Positions 1 to 5,265 of a stretch of 5,265 nucleotides of DNA are shown piece after piece. The stretch's first letter is position 1. Every line of letters starts with the position of its first letter. The notes under the pieces are model-generated. The model was not told where the DNA came from. It saw only the letters and a list, made by a program, of their open reading frames with translations, and searched no databases. Source of the DNA: Comamonadaceae bacterium (GTDB lineage Bacteria > Pseudomonadota > Gammaproteobacteria > Burkholderiales > Burkholderiaceae_C); the NCBI GenBank assembly GCA_947475495.1, contig CANJNX010000090.1, positions 1-5,265 on the forward strand, in the 5' to 3' direction. The position numbers and the translations under genes were made by a program.

Positions 1-279
1 CGTGATATTGCTAAACGCCCTTTTATTTGGGCAGGGTTTGGGGCTTTTGTGCTCCTGACACTTTTGGCTGCAACCTCATGGAACCGCGCGGTGCGATGGC
101 TGGGGAGCAAACGCTGGCAGCGCTTGCACCGATCGGTGTATGCCATTGCTGCGTTGTCCTTGCTGCACTTTTTTTGGATGCGCGCAGGTAAAAATAATTT
201 CACCGAGGTGTGGGTGTATGCAGCCGTCATTACGGTGCTGATGGCTTGGCGTGTGCGACTATGGCTCGCGAAAACTTAG
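1..279 (+). CDS. msrQ: MsrQ, heme-binding membrane subunit of the MsrPQ methionine sulfoxide reductase (3' part)
   Basis: The 92 C-terminal residues are visible; the start lies before the window. In the family, MsrQ is an inner-membrane heme protein of the ferric-reductase-like transmembrane fold. It passes electrons to the periplasmic molybdoenzyme MsrP, which repairs oxidised methionines in envelope proteins. The fragment shows a hydrophobic helix (window residues about 8-24), the family motif RWQRLHR (38-44), a second helix (about 46-60) and a last one (about 70-83). His43 and His56 are 13 residues apart, the same spacing as the heme-ligand pair of the E. coli protein. The usual short cytoplasmic C-terminus follows, ending RVRLWLAKT. 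The TAG stop overlaps the stop of convergent lysA by 4 bp. A GTG at 49 is inside the gene and is not the start. msrP is expected upstream but is not in view. The assignment rests on motif recognition of a partial protein. Confidence 0.86.
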   Translation, partial: RDIAKRPFIWAGFGAFVLLTLLAATSWNRAVRWLGSKRWQRLHRSVYAIAALSLLHFFWMRAGKNNFTEVWVYAAVITVLMAWRVRLWLAKT

Positions 280-1553
280 CCTACCAAGACCTCACCCGCC
301 ATGAGCTGCGCAGGGTTTTCGCGATGTCGAATCACATGGGCGGCGTTGCCATCAACCAAAATTTCTGCGGCGCGCCCACGGGAGTTGTAGTTGCTTGACA
401 TGCTCATGCAGTAGGCACCTGCCGAAAGAACCGCAAGGGTGTCGCCCGCCTTGACGTTCAGGGCCCGGTCGCGGCCGATCCAATCGCCACTTTCACAGAC
501 TGGTCCGACCACATCGTAAGTCAGGCCGGAGCCGGTTGTTTCAGTGATGGGTGTGATGTGGTGAAACGCCTCGTACATGGCAGGGCGGGGCAAGTCATTC
601 ATAGCGGCATCGATGATGCAGAAGTTTTTTTGTTCGCCAGGCTTGAGGTAAAGCACCTCGGTCAAGCACACCCCTGCATTGCCCACCAAGGAGCGACCAG
701 GCTCAATCATCAAGAGCCGTTTGCCGTAACCCCTGGCATCGAGTTTGCGCAGCAACTGGGCCCAAAGATCATCGGCCGGCGGGGGCGTATCGCCTTGGTA
801 ATTGATTCCCAAACCCCCTCCAAAATCAATGTGTTCAATGGGGATGCCCGCCGCCTCGATGTCGTGAACCAAGTCCAAGATACGGTCCATCGCGTCAAGA
901 TAAGGCGTGGCTTGGGTGATTTGAGAGCCAATATGGCAGTCAATGCCAACCACACGCAGACCAGGCAGCTGGGCGGCGCGCTGGTAAGTTTTTAAGGCGT
1001 TTTCATGTGCCACGCCAAATTTATTGCCCTTGAGCCCGGTAGAAATATAGGGGTGGGTTTTGGCATCGACATTGGGATTCACGCGAATACTGACGGGTGC
1101 GCGTTTGCCCAACCCTTGCGCTACGCTGGAGAGCACTTCAAGTTCGGCATCGCTTTCTACATTGAAGCATGCAATCCCTGCCGCCAAGGCTTTTTGCATT
1201 TCAGCGCGTGTTTTCCCAACCCCTGAAAATATCACTTTAGACAAATCACCTCCCGCAGCTGCGACACGGTCCAGTTCCCCCCCTGAGACGATATCAAAAC
1301 CACAACCGGCCTTCGCGAACACCTGCAGGACAGCCAACGAAGAGTTCGCTTTCATGGCATAGCAAATGCGGGCATTGCGACCAGCGAAGCCTTTTTGGTA
1401 AGCGCCCAGTGCTGCCAGCATCGATGCTTTGGAATAAACAAACAAGGGCGTCCCATGGGCTTGGGCCAAATCTTCCAAGGCGCAGCCTTCGGCATACATT
1501 TGCCCGCCCTGGAAATGGAAGTGGGGAAAGCCGGGTAAGTCGGAGGTATTCAT
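276..1553 (-). CDS. lysA: Diaminopimelate decarboxylase LysA
   Basis: This cytosolic PLP enzyme decarboxylates meso-2,6-diaminopimelate to L-lysine, the last step of lysine synthesis. The product is 425 residues, normal for the family, with an alanine-racemase-like TIM barrel followed by a C-terminal beta domain. Visible marks are the PLP lysine K68 in YAMKAN (65-70), His207 in HIGSQ (207-211), the phosphate-binding glycine loop GGGLGI (245-250), EPGR (284-287), the active-site CESGD (353-357) and Tyr381 in the conserved GAYCMSMSSNYNSR. The start at 1553 gives the usual family N-terminus (short leader, then ALEDLA..GTPLFVYS). The frame stays open to a TTG at 1673, but that lies inside lptM and would add 40 residues unlike the family. 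The leader has no Shine-Dalgarno; 18 of its 20 bases are pyrimidines. lptM ends 20 bp upstream, suggesting one transcript. The 3' end overlaps msrQ. Confidence 0.97.
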   Translation of the reverse strand: MNTSDLPGFPHFHFQGGQMYAEGCALEDLAQAHGTPLFVYSKASMLAALGAYQKGFAGRNARICYAMKANSSLAVLQVFAKAGCGFDIVSGGELDRVAAAGGDLSKVIFSGVGKTRAEMQKALAAGIACFNVESDAELEVLSSVAQGLGKRAPVSIRVNPNVDAKTHPYISTGLKGNKFGVAHENALKTYQRAAQLPGLRVVGIDCHIGSQITQATPYLDAMDRILDLVHDIEAAGIPIEHIDFGGGLGINYQGDTPPPADDLWAQLLRKLDARGYGKRLLMIEPGRSLVGNAGVCLTEVLYLKPGEQKNFCIIDAAMNDLPRPAMYEAFHHITPITETTGSGLTYDVVGPVCESGDWIGRDRALNVKAGDTLAVLSAGAYCMSMSSNYNSRGRAAEILVDGNAAHVIRHRENPAQLMAGEVLVG

Positions 1554-1573
1554 GGCAAGGGGAAATAAAAAAG

Positions 1574-1720
1574 TCAGAGAAGGACGATACTGCTTGGGAT
1601 GGAATGGAGTGACGTTTTTGTAGGCAGGTACAAAGGCCCCATTTGACCGCAGCCCGTCAGATTGAGCCCACAAAACCCCAGGACAATGGCGATGACTAGA
1701 ATTTGTTTTGTTTTGAACAT
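1574..1720 (-). CDS. lptM: LptM (YifL-type) small outer-membrane lipoprotein
   Basis: This 48-residue protein is built as a lipoprotein. It has a basic N-terminus (MFKTKQ), a hydrophobic segment (residues 7-21) and a lipobox L21-T22-G23-C24, with Cys24 the predicted lipidated residue. The mature part starts [10 protein letters not shown], the hallmark of the LptM/YifL family. In E. coli this lipoprotein binds the LPS translocon LptD at the BAM complex and helps its disulfide maturation. Gly at mature position +2 gives no inner-membrane retention signal, so the outer membrane is expected. The mature chain is only 25 residues, shorter than the enteric protein, and ends [14 protein letters not shown] without the longer polar tail. 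lysA follows 20 bp downstream, a pairing known from many proteobacteria. The ATG is 12 bp from the divergent cyaY ATG, and no clear Shine-Dalgarno is visible. It is too short for many gene callers. The function is transferred from the family motif. Confidence 0.86.
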   Translation of the reverse strand: MFKTKQILVIAIVLGFCGLNLTGCGQMGPLYLPTKTSLHSIPSSIVLL

Positions 1721-1732
1721 AGTGAAATTGTA

Positions 1733-2065
1733 ATGACTGACCCTGAATTCATGGACCGCGCCGAAGCATTGCTGCAAGCCGTAGAGGTCTGCTGTGACGC
1801 AATGAATGACTTGGACGATGTCGATGTGGACAACCAGCGCGTCGGCTCCATGGTGACATTGTCGTTTCCTAACCGCAGTCAAATCATTATCAATTTACAA
1901 AAACCCCTGCACGAAGTGTGGATCGCAGCCCGATCGGGTGGTTACCACTTTCGCTGGCAAGACGGTGTATGGCAAGACACCAAAGGACAAGGCGAATTTT
2001 TTGACACTTTGTCCAAGGACGCAAGCGCCCAAGCGGGACAGGCTTTGCACTTTGCTGCGGCTTAA
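1733..2065 (+). CDS. cyaY: CyaY, bacterial frataxin
   Basis: This 110-residue cytosolic protein is the bacterial frataxin homologue, an iron-binding modulator of the IscS/IscU iron-sulfur cluster machinery. The N-terminal helix carries the expected acidic ridge: E11, E18, D22, D26, D28, D29, D31 and D33. Then follow the beta-sheet with [15 protein letters not shown] (41-55), the family signature [17 protein letters not shown] (57-73) and the conserved Trp75 and Trp80. A C-terminal helix (about 86-105) completes the alpha-beta sandwich. Length matches the family (E. coli 106). ATG 1733 was chosen because [14 protein letters not shown] matches the usual start. A TTG at 1703 would add ten residues and run into lptM. 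There is no obvious Shine-Dalgarno. A weak -10-like TAGAAT lies at 1697-1702 but without a -35 partner. Its neighbour lptM is divergent, and its stop is shared with the convergent mrcA stop. Cys20-Cys21 is a slightly unusual adjacent pair in the acidic helix. Confidence 0.94.
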   Translation: MTDPEFMDRAEALLQAVEVCCDAMNDLDDVDVDNQRVGSMVTLSFPNRSQIIINLQKPLHEVWIAARSGGYHFRWQDGVWQDTKGQGEFFDTLSKDASAQAGQALHFAAA

Positions 2066-4443
2066 TTTCTAAACAAGTCCAATATGGTCTTTTTCTCGTC
2101 TGCTGCAGGAAGTGCTTGCCGCTGAGAATTCAGGGTTTTCTCGCCCGCTCCTAGCGCAGTAATCCCCGTTCCCTTAGAGAACTCTTCAAAGTACCACTCA
2201 TTGTTGAGATAAACCACGCCGGCGGGTGCTTCAGGCTCCATGATGGGTGTATTTTTCAGCGCAGTTTCCATAAAGCTGATCCACACAGGCAAACTCAAAC
2301 CGCCACCGGTTTCGCGGTCGCCGAGTTTGCGCGGTGTGTCGTAGCCAATCCACGTCACTGCTGCCAGAGTGGGGTGGTAGCCCGCAAACCAGGCGTCCAT
2401 CGAGTCATTGGTGGTGCCGGTTTTGCCATACACATCCGGGCGCTTCAAAGTGGCCTGCGCCTTGGCTGCTGTCCCAGAGCGGGTTACCTCTTGCAATAGG
2501 CTGGTCATCAAAAAAGCATTGCGGGGCTCGATGGCGCGGTTGGCCTCGTCGACTTCAGGGGCCGCTGTTTCAACGAGAAGCTTTCCGCGTTGTTCGCTGA
2601 CTTTGGACACCAGCCACGGATTGATGCGCAGGCCGCCATTGGCAAAAACGGAATAGCCCGTAGCCATTTGCATCGGCGTCACAGAGCCTGCTCCCAAAGC
2701 CATGGTGAGGTAGGGAGGGTGTTTGTCTGGATCAAAGCCAAACTTTGTTATCCATTCTTGGGCGTAGCGGGGCCCAATCGCTTGCAAAATTTGAATGGAA
2801 ATCATGTTTTTGGATTTGGCCAAGCCGCGTCGCAAACTCATAGGGCCTTCAAACGTGCCATCGTAATTCTTGGGCTCCCAGGCTTGGCTGCCAGTGACAT
2901 CCGAATCGAAAAACAGCGGCATATCGTTGATCACGGTAGACGGTGTAAAGCCTTTCTCTAAGGCGGCAGAATAAATAAAAGGTTTAAAACTGGACCCTGG
3001 TTGTCGCCAGGCTTGGGTGACATGGTTGAATTTGTTTTTCACAAAATCAAAGCCGCCAACCAAAGCCTTGATCGAGCCGTCACGCGGGTCGAGGGCCACA
3101 AAAGCACCTTCGACCTCAGGCAACTGGGTAATTTCCCAGCCGCCTTTGGCCATTTTGACTACGCGAATCAGGGCGCCTGGACGGATGCGAATATTGGGCG
3201 CGGCTTTCTCGGAAAGACCCGATTGGGCGGGCTTAAGACCTTCCCCGGTAATTTCGACAAGCTCTGAGGCATGGCGCAACGCGCGAATTTTTTTAGGATC
3301 GGCACTGATGACGACGGCCGACTGGACATCTCCATTGTCAGGATGCTCATCGAGTGCTTCATCAATGGCATCTTCCATTTCTTGGGGATCGGATGGCAAA
3401 GAAATAAATTTCTCAGGACCGCGGTACACCTGCCGTCTCTCAAAATCCATGATGCCGCGGCGCAGCGCTTTGTAAGCCGCTTCTTGGTCGGCATGAATGA
3501 TGGTGGTGACTACATCCAAACCCCGGGTGTAAGTCTCTTCGCCATATTGGGCAAACATGGCTTGGCGGACCATTTCGGTGACATAGTCGGCGTGACCTTG
3601 GTGGCGGGCCGCGGCAGTTTTAATTTGAAGAACCTGTTGCTTGGCTGTTTCAGCTTCTTCTGCAGTGATGAAGCCGTTTTCAAGCATGCGCTCAATGATG
3701 TACTGCTGTCGAATGCGGGCCCGTTTGGGGTTGCTGATGGGGTTGTAGGCCGAAGGCGCTTTGGGTAAGCCCGCCAGCATGGCGGCTTCTGCAATCGTGA
3801 TATTTTTCAACGGCTTACCAAAATAGGTTTCACTGGCTGCTGCAAAACCATAGGCGCGGTTGCCTAGAAAAATTTGATTCATGTAGATTTCAAGAATCTG
3901 GTCTTTGCTGAAGTTGTTTTCCAGTTTGAAGGTCAGCAAAATTTCATAGATTTTCCGGGTGAACGTTTTCTCCGATGACAGGTAAACATTCCGTGCCACT
4001 TGCATGGTGATGGTTGAGGCACCTTGGCTCTTTGCGCGCCCAAGGTTGGCAAGCGCAGCCCGCACCATGCCCAGATAGTCCACACCGCCATGCTGAAAAA
4101 ACCGTGCGTCTTCAATGGCCAAGATGGCATTTTTCATGACGTCTGGAATTTCAGCGATAGGGGTGAGTGTGCGGTGCTCTTCTCCGAACTCGCCGAGCAG
4201 ATCGCCTTCAGCAGAAAAAATCCGAAGAGGGAGTTTGGGCCGGTAATCTTCAAGGTCAGAGATATCAGGAAGATTGGGGTAAGCAATCGCCATCGTGATG
4301 GCCACAATGATAAATACCGATGCAATACCTGCCAATCCGATGCCCACGATCCATGTAAAAAGTTGCAAAAACCAGCCTTTTGTTTCAGCAGCGTGCTGAG
4401 TGGATGTTGATTTTTTTTCGGGAGGGGAGGATTGTTTGGCCAT
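2062..4443 (-). CDS. mrcA: Penicillin-binding protein 1A, bifunctional peptidoglycan glycosyltransferase/transpeptidase
   Basis: This 793-residue class A PBP polymerises lipid II into glycan strands and cross-links them in the periplasm. Residues 1-22 are cytoplasmic and about 24-55 form the signal anchor. The GT51 glycosyltransferase domain (about 75-250) shows catalytic E111 in [24 protein letters not shown] (141-152), [13 protein letters not shown] (163-175) and [15 protein letters not shown] (180-194, second acidic E185). An OB-like segment follows (about 310-440). The transpeptidase has nucleophile S484 with K487 in PGSSFKPF, S544-K545-N546 as the SxN motif, and K674-T675-G676. All key residues are intact. 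Length is close to Neisseria PBP1A and a little shorter than the E. coli protein. The start is fixed: an in-frame TAG at 4474-4476 lies ten codons upstream with no other start codon between. No Shine-Dalgarno is present; the leader reads CACCCCCCTTTGC. It is divergent from pilM, a known arrangement (ponA-pilM), and its 3' end overlaps cyaY. Confidence 0.97.
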   Translation of the reverse strand: MAKQSSPPEKKSTSTQHAAETKGWFLQLFTWIVGIGLAGIASVFIIVAITMAIAYPNLPDISDLEDYRPKLPLRIFSAEGDLLGEFGEEHRTLTPIAEIPDVMKNAILAIEDARFFQHGGVDYLGMVRAALANLGRAKSQGASTITMQVARNVYLSSEKTFTRKIYEILLTFKLENNFSKDQILEIYMNQIFLGNRAYGFAAASETYFGKPLKNITIAEAAMLAGLPKAPSAYNPISNPKRARIRQQYIIERMLENGFITAEEAETAKQQVLQIKTAAARHQGHADYVTEMVRQAMFAQYGEETYTRGLDVVTTIIHADQEAAYKALRRGIMDFERRQVYRGPEKFISLPSDPQEMEDAIDEALDEHPDNGDVQSAVVISADPKKIRALRHASELVEITGEGLKPAQSGLSEKAAPNIRIRPGALIRVVKMAKGGWEITQLPEVEGAFVALDPRDGSIKALVGGFDFVKNKFNHVTQAWRQPGSSFKPFIYSAALEKGFTPSTVINDMPLFFDSDVTGSQAWEPKNYDGTFEGPMSLRRGLAKSKNMISIQILQAIGPRYAQEWITKFGFDPDKHPPYLTMALGAGSVTPMQMATGYSVFANGGLRINPWLVSKVSEQRGKLLVETAAPEVDEANRAIEPRNAFLMTSLLQEVTRSGTAAKAQATLKRPDVYGKTGTTNDSMDAWFAGYHPTLAAVTWIGYDTPRKLGDRETGGGLSLPVWISFMETALKNTPIMEPEAPAGVVYLNNEWYFEEFSKGTGITALGAGEKTLNSQRQALPAADEKKTILDLFRN

Positions 4444-4497
4444 GCAAAGGGGGGTGCGCTTCTGAGAATGCCACTATGGTAGCGCAGGATGGACCCG

Positions 4498-4537
4498 CGC
4501 TAAGCCAGAGGAAATGACCCAGTCTGAGGGCTTAGTG
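4498..4537. repeat. Imperfect dyad, 9-bp arms, in the mrcA/pilM gap
   Basis: CGCTAAGCC (4498-4506) can pair with GGCTTAGTG (4529-4537): seven contiguous Watson-Crick pairs (4500-4506 with 4529-4535), then a G-U and a C-G pair outside. Inside, AGA (4507-4509) can pair with TCT (4523-4525) across a three-base bulge. There is no T run after it on either strand, so it does not look like an intrinsic terminator. It lies upstream of the pilM -10 candidate and would fall in or near the mrcA leader or promoter. A protein-binding site or an RNA leader structure are both possible; the sequence does not decide. Confidence 0.45.
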
Positions 4538-4548
4538 GGGAAGTTCCC
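4538..4548. promoter_or_regulatory. Palindrome GGGAAGTTCCC, possible operator
   Basis: This is a perfect 5-bp inverted repeat around a single central G, flanked by direct repeats TAGTGG at 4533-4538 and 4549-4554, whose starts are 16 bp apart. It sits about 25 bp upstream of the pilM extended -10, where an activator or repressor of pilM could bind. No known operator is recognised here and the function is inferred only from position and symmetry. Confidence 0.3.
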
Positions 4549-4571
4549 TAGTGGCGCGATTACTTTTGGGG

Positions 4572-4580
4572 TGCTAGTAT
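4572..4580 (+). promoter_or_regulatory. Candidate extended -10 promoter element for pilM
   Basis: TGCTAGTAT matches the extended -10 pattern TG-n-TATAAT, with four of six hexamer bases plus the TG. The expected -35 position (about 4552-4557, TGGCGC) does not resemble TTGACA, which extended -10 promoters tolerate. Transcription would start near 4587, giving a leader of about 50 bases before the pilM ATG at 4637. No other plausible sigma-70 element was found closer to pilM on this strand. Confidence 0.35.
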
Positions 4581-4620
4581 CCAACGAAATTCAAGAGTGC
4601 GAAGTCACCAGAAATTTTTT

Positions 4621-4637
4621 TTGAGCGGGAGGCTCAA
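4621..4637 (+). promoter_or_regulatory. pilM Shine-Dalgarno in the loop of a small hairpin
   Basis: TTGAGC (4621-4626) and GCTCAA (4632-4637) form a perfect 6-bp stem around the loop GGGAG (4627-4631). The loop is most of the GGGAGG Shine-Dalgarno (4627-4632), and the last stem base is the A of the pilM ATG. The site decides the start: TGA at 4622-4624 is in frame upstream, so ATG 4637 is the first possible start. The four-base spacing between GGAGG and ATG is a little short. It is the only clear Shine-Dalgarno among the genes whose starts are in view. Confidence 0.55.
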
Positions 4638-5265
4638 TGCACATCCGTTCCTTTTGGGGGACTTGCCCTGCACCATTATTAGGGCTTGACATCGGTTCAA
4701 GCAGCATCAAGCTGGTTGAAATTCACAGTCGAGGCCACCAAAAAGTTTTAAAGCATTGCGACCGTGCACCCTTGGGCAGCGGCTGGGTCGTCGATGGGAG
4801 GATTGAAAACCCCCATGAAGTCGCAGCTGTGATTCGCGGCTTAATCGACAAAACAGGAACAAAAACACGTCGGGTGGCTCTGGGCTTGCCTTCGTCGGCT
4901 GTCATCTCACGCCAAGTTTTTATTCCGAGGGGACTCACCGAGCCAGAAATAGAGCAGCAGGTAGAAATGGAAGCGCGCCAGGCTATGGGGCTCCCATTAG
5001 AAGAGCTGTATTTGGATTTTTGCGAAGAAGGTGCTCTTAGCAACCGGCCAGACAAAGTAGCGGTTCAAATTATTGGAACCCGGCGTGAACGGATCAATGA
5101 TTTACAAGCGTTGTGCGATCGTTCTGGGTTGGAGCCGGTGGTCGTAGAAATTCAAAATGCATCGCTGAGTCGAGCGATGGTGCGTGTCATGCGATTGGCC
5201 CCACCTACACCAGCTGACGCCATTTTTCTTCAATTGAAATGGAGTGCATCCACGGTAAGCACCCA
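4637..5265 (+). CDS. pilM: PilM, actin-like type IV pilus assembly ATPase (5' part)
   Basis: The first 209 codons are visible and the gene runs off the window. In the family, PilM is a cytoplasmic FtsA/actin-like protein that binds ATP and the N-terminal tail of PilN. It couples the inner-membrane PilNOP alignment complex to the pilus motors. The signature is the first phosphate motif LLGLDIGSSSIKLVEI (residues 14-29, D18 and S21-S23). It is followed by the family features VVDGRIENPHEVAAVIRGL, the block VALGLPSSAVISRQVFIP, and EARQAMGLPLEELYLDF, where the family has a related conserved stretch. VAVQIIGTRRERINDL and GLEPVVVEIQNASLSRAM belong to the next subdomain. The short N-terminus MHIRSFWGTCPAP is of usual length. 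ATG 4637 is the first start after an in-frame TGA at 4622-4624 and has GGGAGG in front. Its position divergent from mrcA matches the common ponA-pilMNOPQ layout, so pilNOPQ probably follow. Confidence 0.94.
   Translation, partial: MHIRSFWGTCPAPLLGLDIGSSSIKLVEIHSRGHQKVLKHCDRAPLGSGWVVDGRIENPHEVAAVIRGLIDKTGTKTRRVALGLPSSAVISRQVFIPRGLTEPEIEQQVEMEARQAMGLPLEELYLDFCEEGALSNRPDKVAVQIIGTRRERINDLQALCDRSGLEPVVVEIQNASLSRAMVRVMRLAPPTPADAIFLQLKWSASTVST

Larger units (their letters stand above)
4444..4636. promoter_or_regulatory. Divergent intergenic region between mrcA and pilM
   Basis: This 193-bp gap is the only sizeable noncoding stretch in the window, and both start codons face away from it, so it must hold the mrcA and pilM promoters. 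On the minus strand I see only weak -10-like hexamers near 4473-4481 with no matching -35, so the mrcA promoter is not located. On the plus strand an extended -10 is visible at 4572-4580. The region also contains a 9-bp-arm dyad (4498-4537), the 11-bp palindrome GGGAAGTTCCC (4538-4548), the hexamer TAGTGG twice (4533-4538, 4549-4554) plus once inverted (4471-4476), an eight-base T run (4615-4622) and a ribosome-site hairpin (4621-4637). No ORF of note and no small RNA gene could be supported. Confidence 0.75.

Noticed and set aside
306..316. CTGCGCAG palindrome followed by GG and TTTT just after msrQ
   Set aside because: The 8-bp palindrome leaves no loop for an RNA hairpin and lies in lysA codons; not a credible terminator.
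558..995. 145-codon plus-strand open frame antisense to lysA
   Set aside because: It mirrors conserved lysA codons, has no family motif and no ribosome site; an antisense shadow.
1554..1673. Longer LysA starting at TTG 1673
   Set aside because: It would overlap most of lptM and add 40 residues not found in the family; ATG 1553 gives the normal N-terminus.
1697..1702. TAGAAT as a cyaY -10 element
   Set aside because: It matches five of six bases, but no -35 or extended TG is at the right distance; left only as a note in the cyaY entry.
2076..2094. Possible cyaY terminator: AGTCC-AATAT-GGTCT followed by T5
   Set aside because: Only four of five stem pairs form, with a T-T mismatch; it is too weak and encodes the conserved-looking C-terminus of mrcA.
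3271..3768. 165-codon open frame on the plus strand, antisense to mrcA (also 3017-3475)
   Set aside because: It lies fully inside the well-supported mrcA gene, has no recognisable domain, and its product reads as low-complexity shadow translation.
4552..4574. Sigma-54-like TGGCGCG upstream of pilM
   Set aside because: The required GC of the -12 element is not at the proper 10-base spacing from the GG of -24.
4723..5055. 110-codon minus-strand open frame opposite pilM
   Set aside because: The plus-strand frame is clearly PilM; the opposite product is Ser-rich and resembles no family.
1..5265. Search for mobile elements, CRISPR repeats, tRNA genes, toxin-antitoxin or defence genes
   Set aside because: No terminal inverted repeats, spaced direct repeats, cloverleaf-like segments or such protein families were seen; the window is filled by core genes.

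Overview
This is a compact stretch of a proteobacterial chromosome, most likely a betaproteobacterium of the order Burkholderiales. The evidence is the wording of the CyaY, LysA and PBP1A proteins, the lptM-lysA pair divergent from cyaY, and mrcA divergent from pilM. Base composition looks moderate rather than GC-rich, which would suit a freshwater Comamonadaceae-like lineage; that last step is inference. All six genes are recognisable core genes. I see no mobile element, CRISPR array, tRNA, rRNA or phage gene.

Layout, left to right: the 3' end of msrQ (+, 1-279, cut by the window edge); lysA (-, 276-1553) with the small lipoprotein gene lptM just upstream in the same direction (-, 1574-1720); cyaY, bacterial frataxin (+, 1733-2065); mrcA, class A penicillin-binding protein 1A (-, 2062-4443); a 193-bp divergent regulatory gap (4444-4636); and the 5' part of pilM (+, 4637-5265, cut by the window edge). 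No gene shows a frameshift or a missing key residue.

The genes cover different cell functions: repair of oxidised methionine in envelope proteins (msrQ), the last step of lysine synthesis (lysA), outer-membrane LPS-transporter maturation (lptM), iron-sulfur cluster control (cyaY), peptidoglycan synthesis (mrcA) and type IV pilus assembly (pilM). lptM-lysA looks like a two-gene operon. pilM is probably the first gene of a pilMNOPQ operon that continues beyond the window. LysA consumes meso-diaminopimelate, which is also the usual peptidoglycan cross-linking residue in Gram-negative bacteria, so lysA and mrcA touch the same metabolite pool; their proximity may be coincidental.

The window holds no strong candidate for an undescribed system. 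The points worth a second look concern architecture. In the first 4443 bases only 32 bp are noncoding. Both convergent gene pairs share their stop codons in a 4-bp overlap. lptM and cyaY have start codons 12 bp apart. lysA and mrcA have C-rich, Shine-Dalgarno-free leaders. The mrcA/pilM gap carries several dyads, including a small hairpin that puts the pilM ribosome binding site in its loop.
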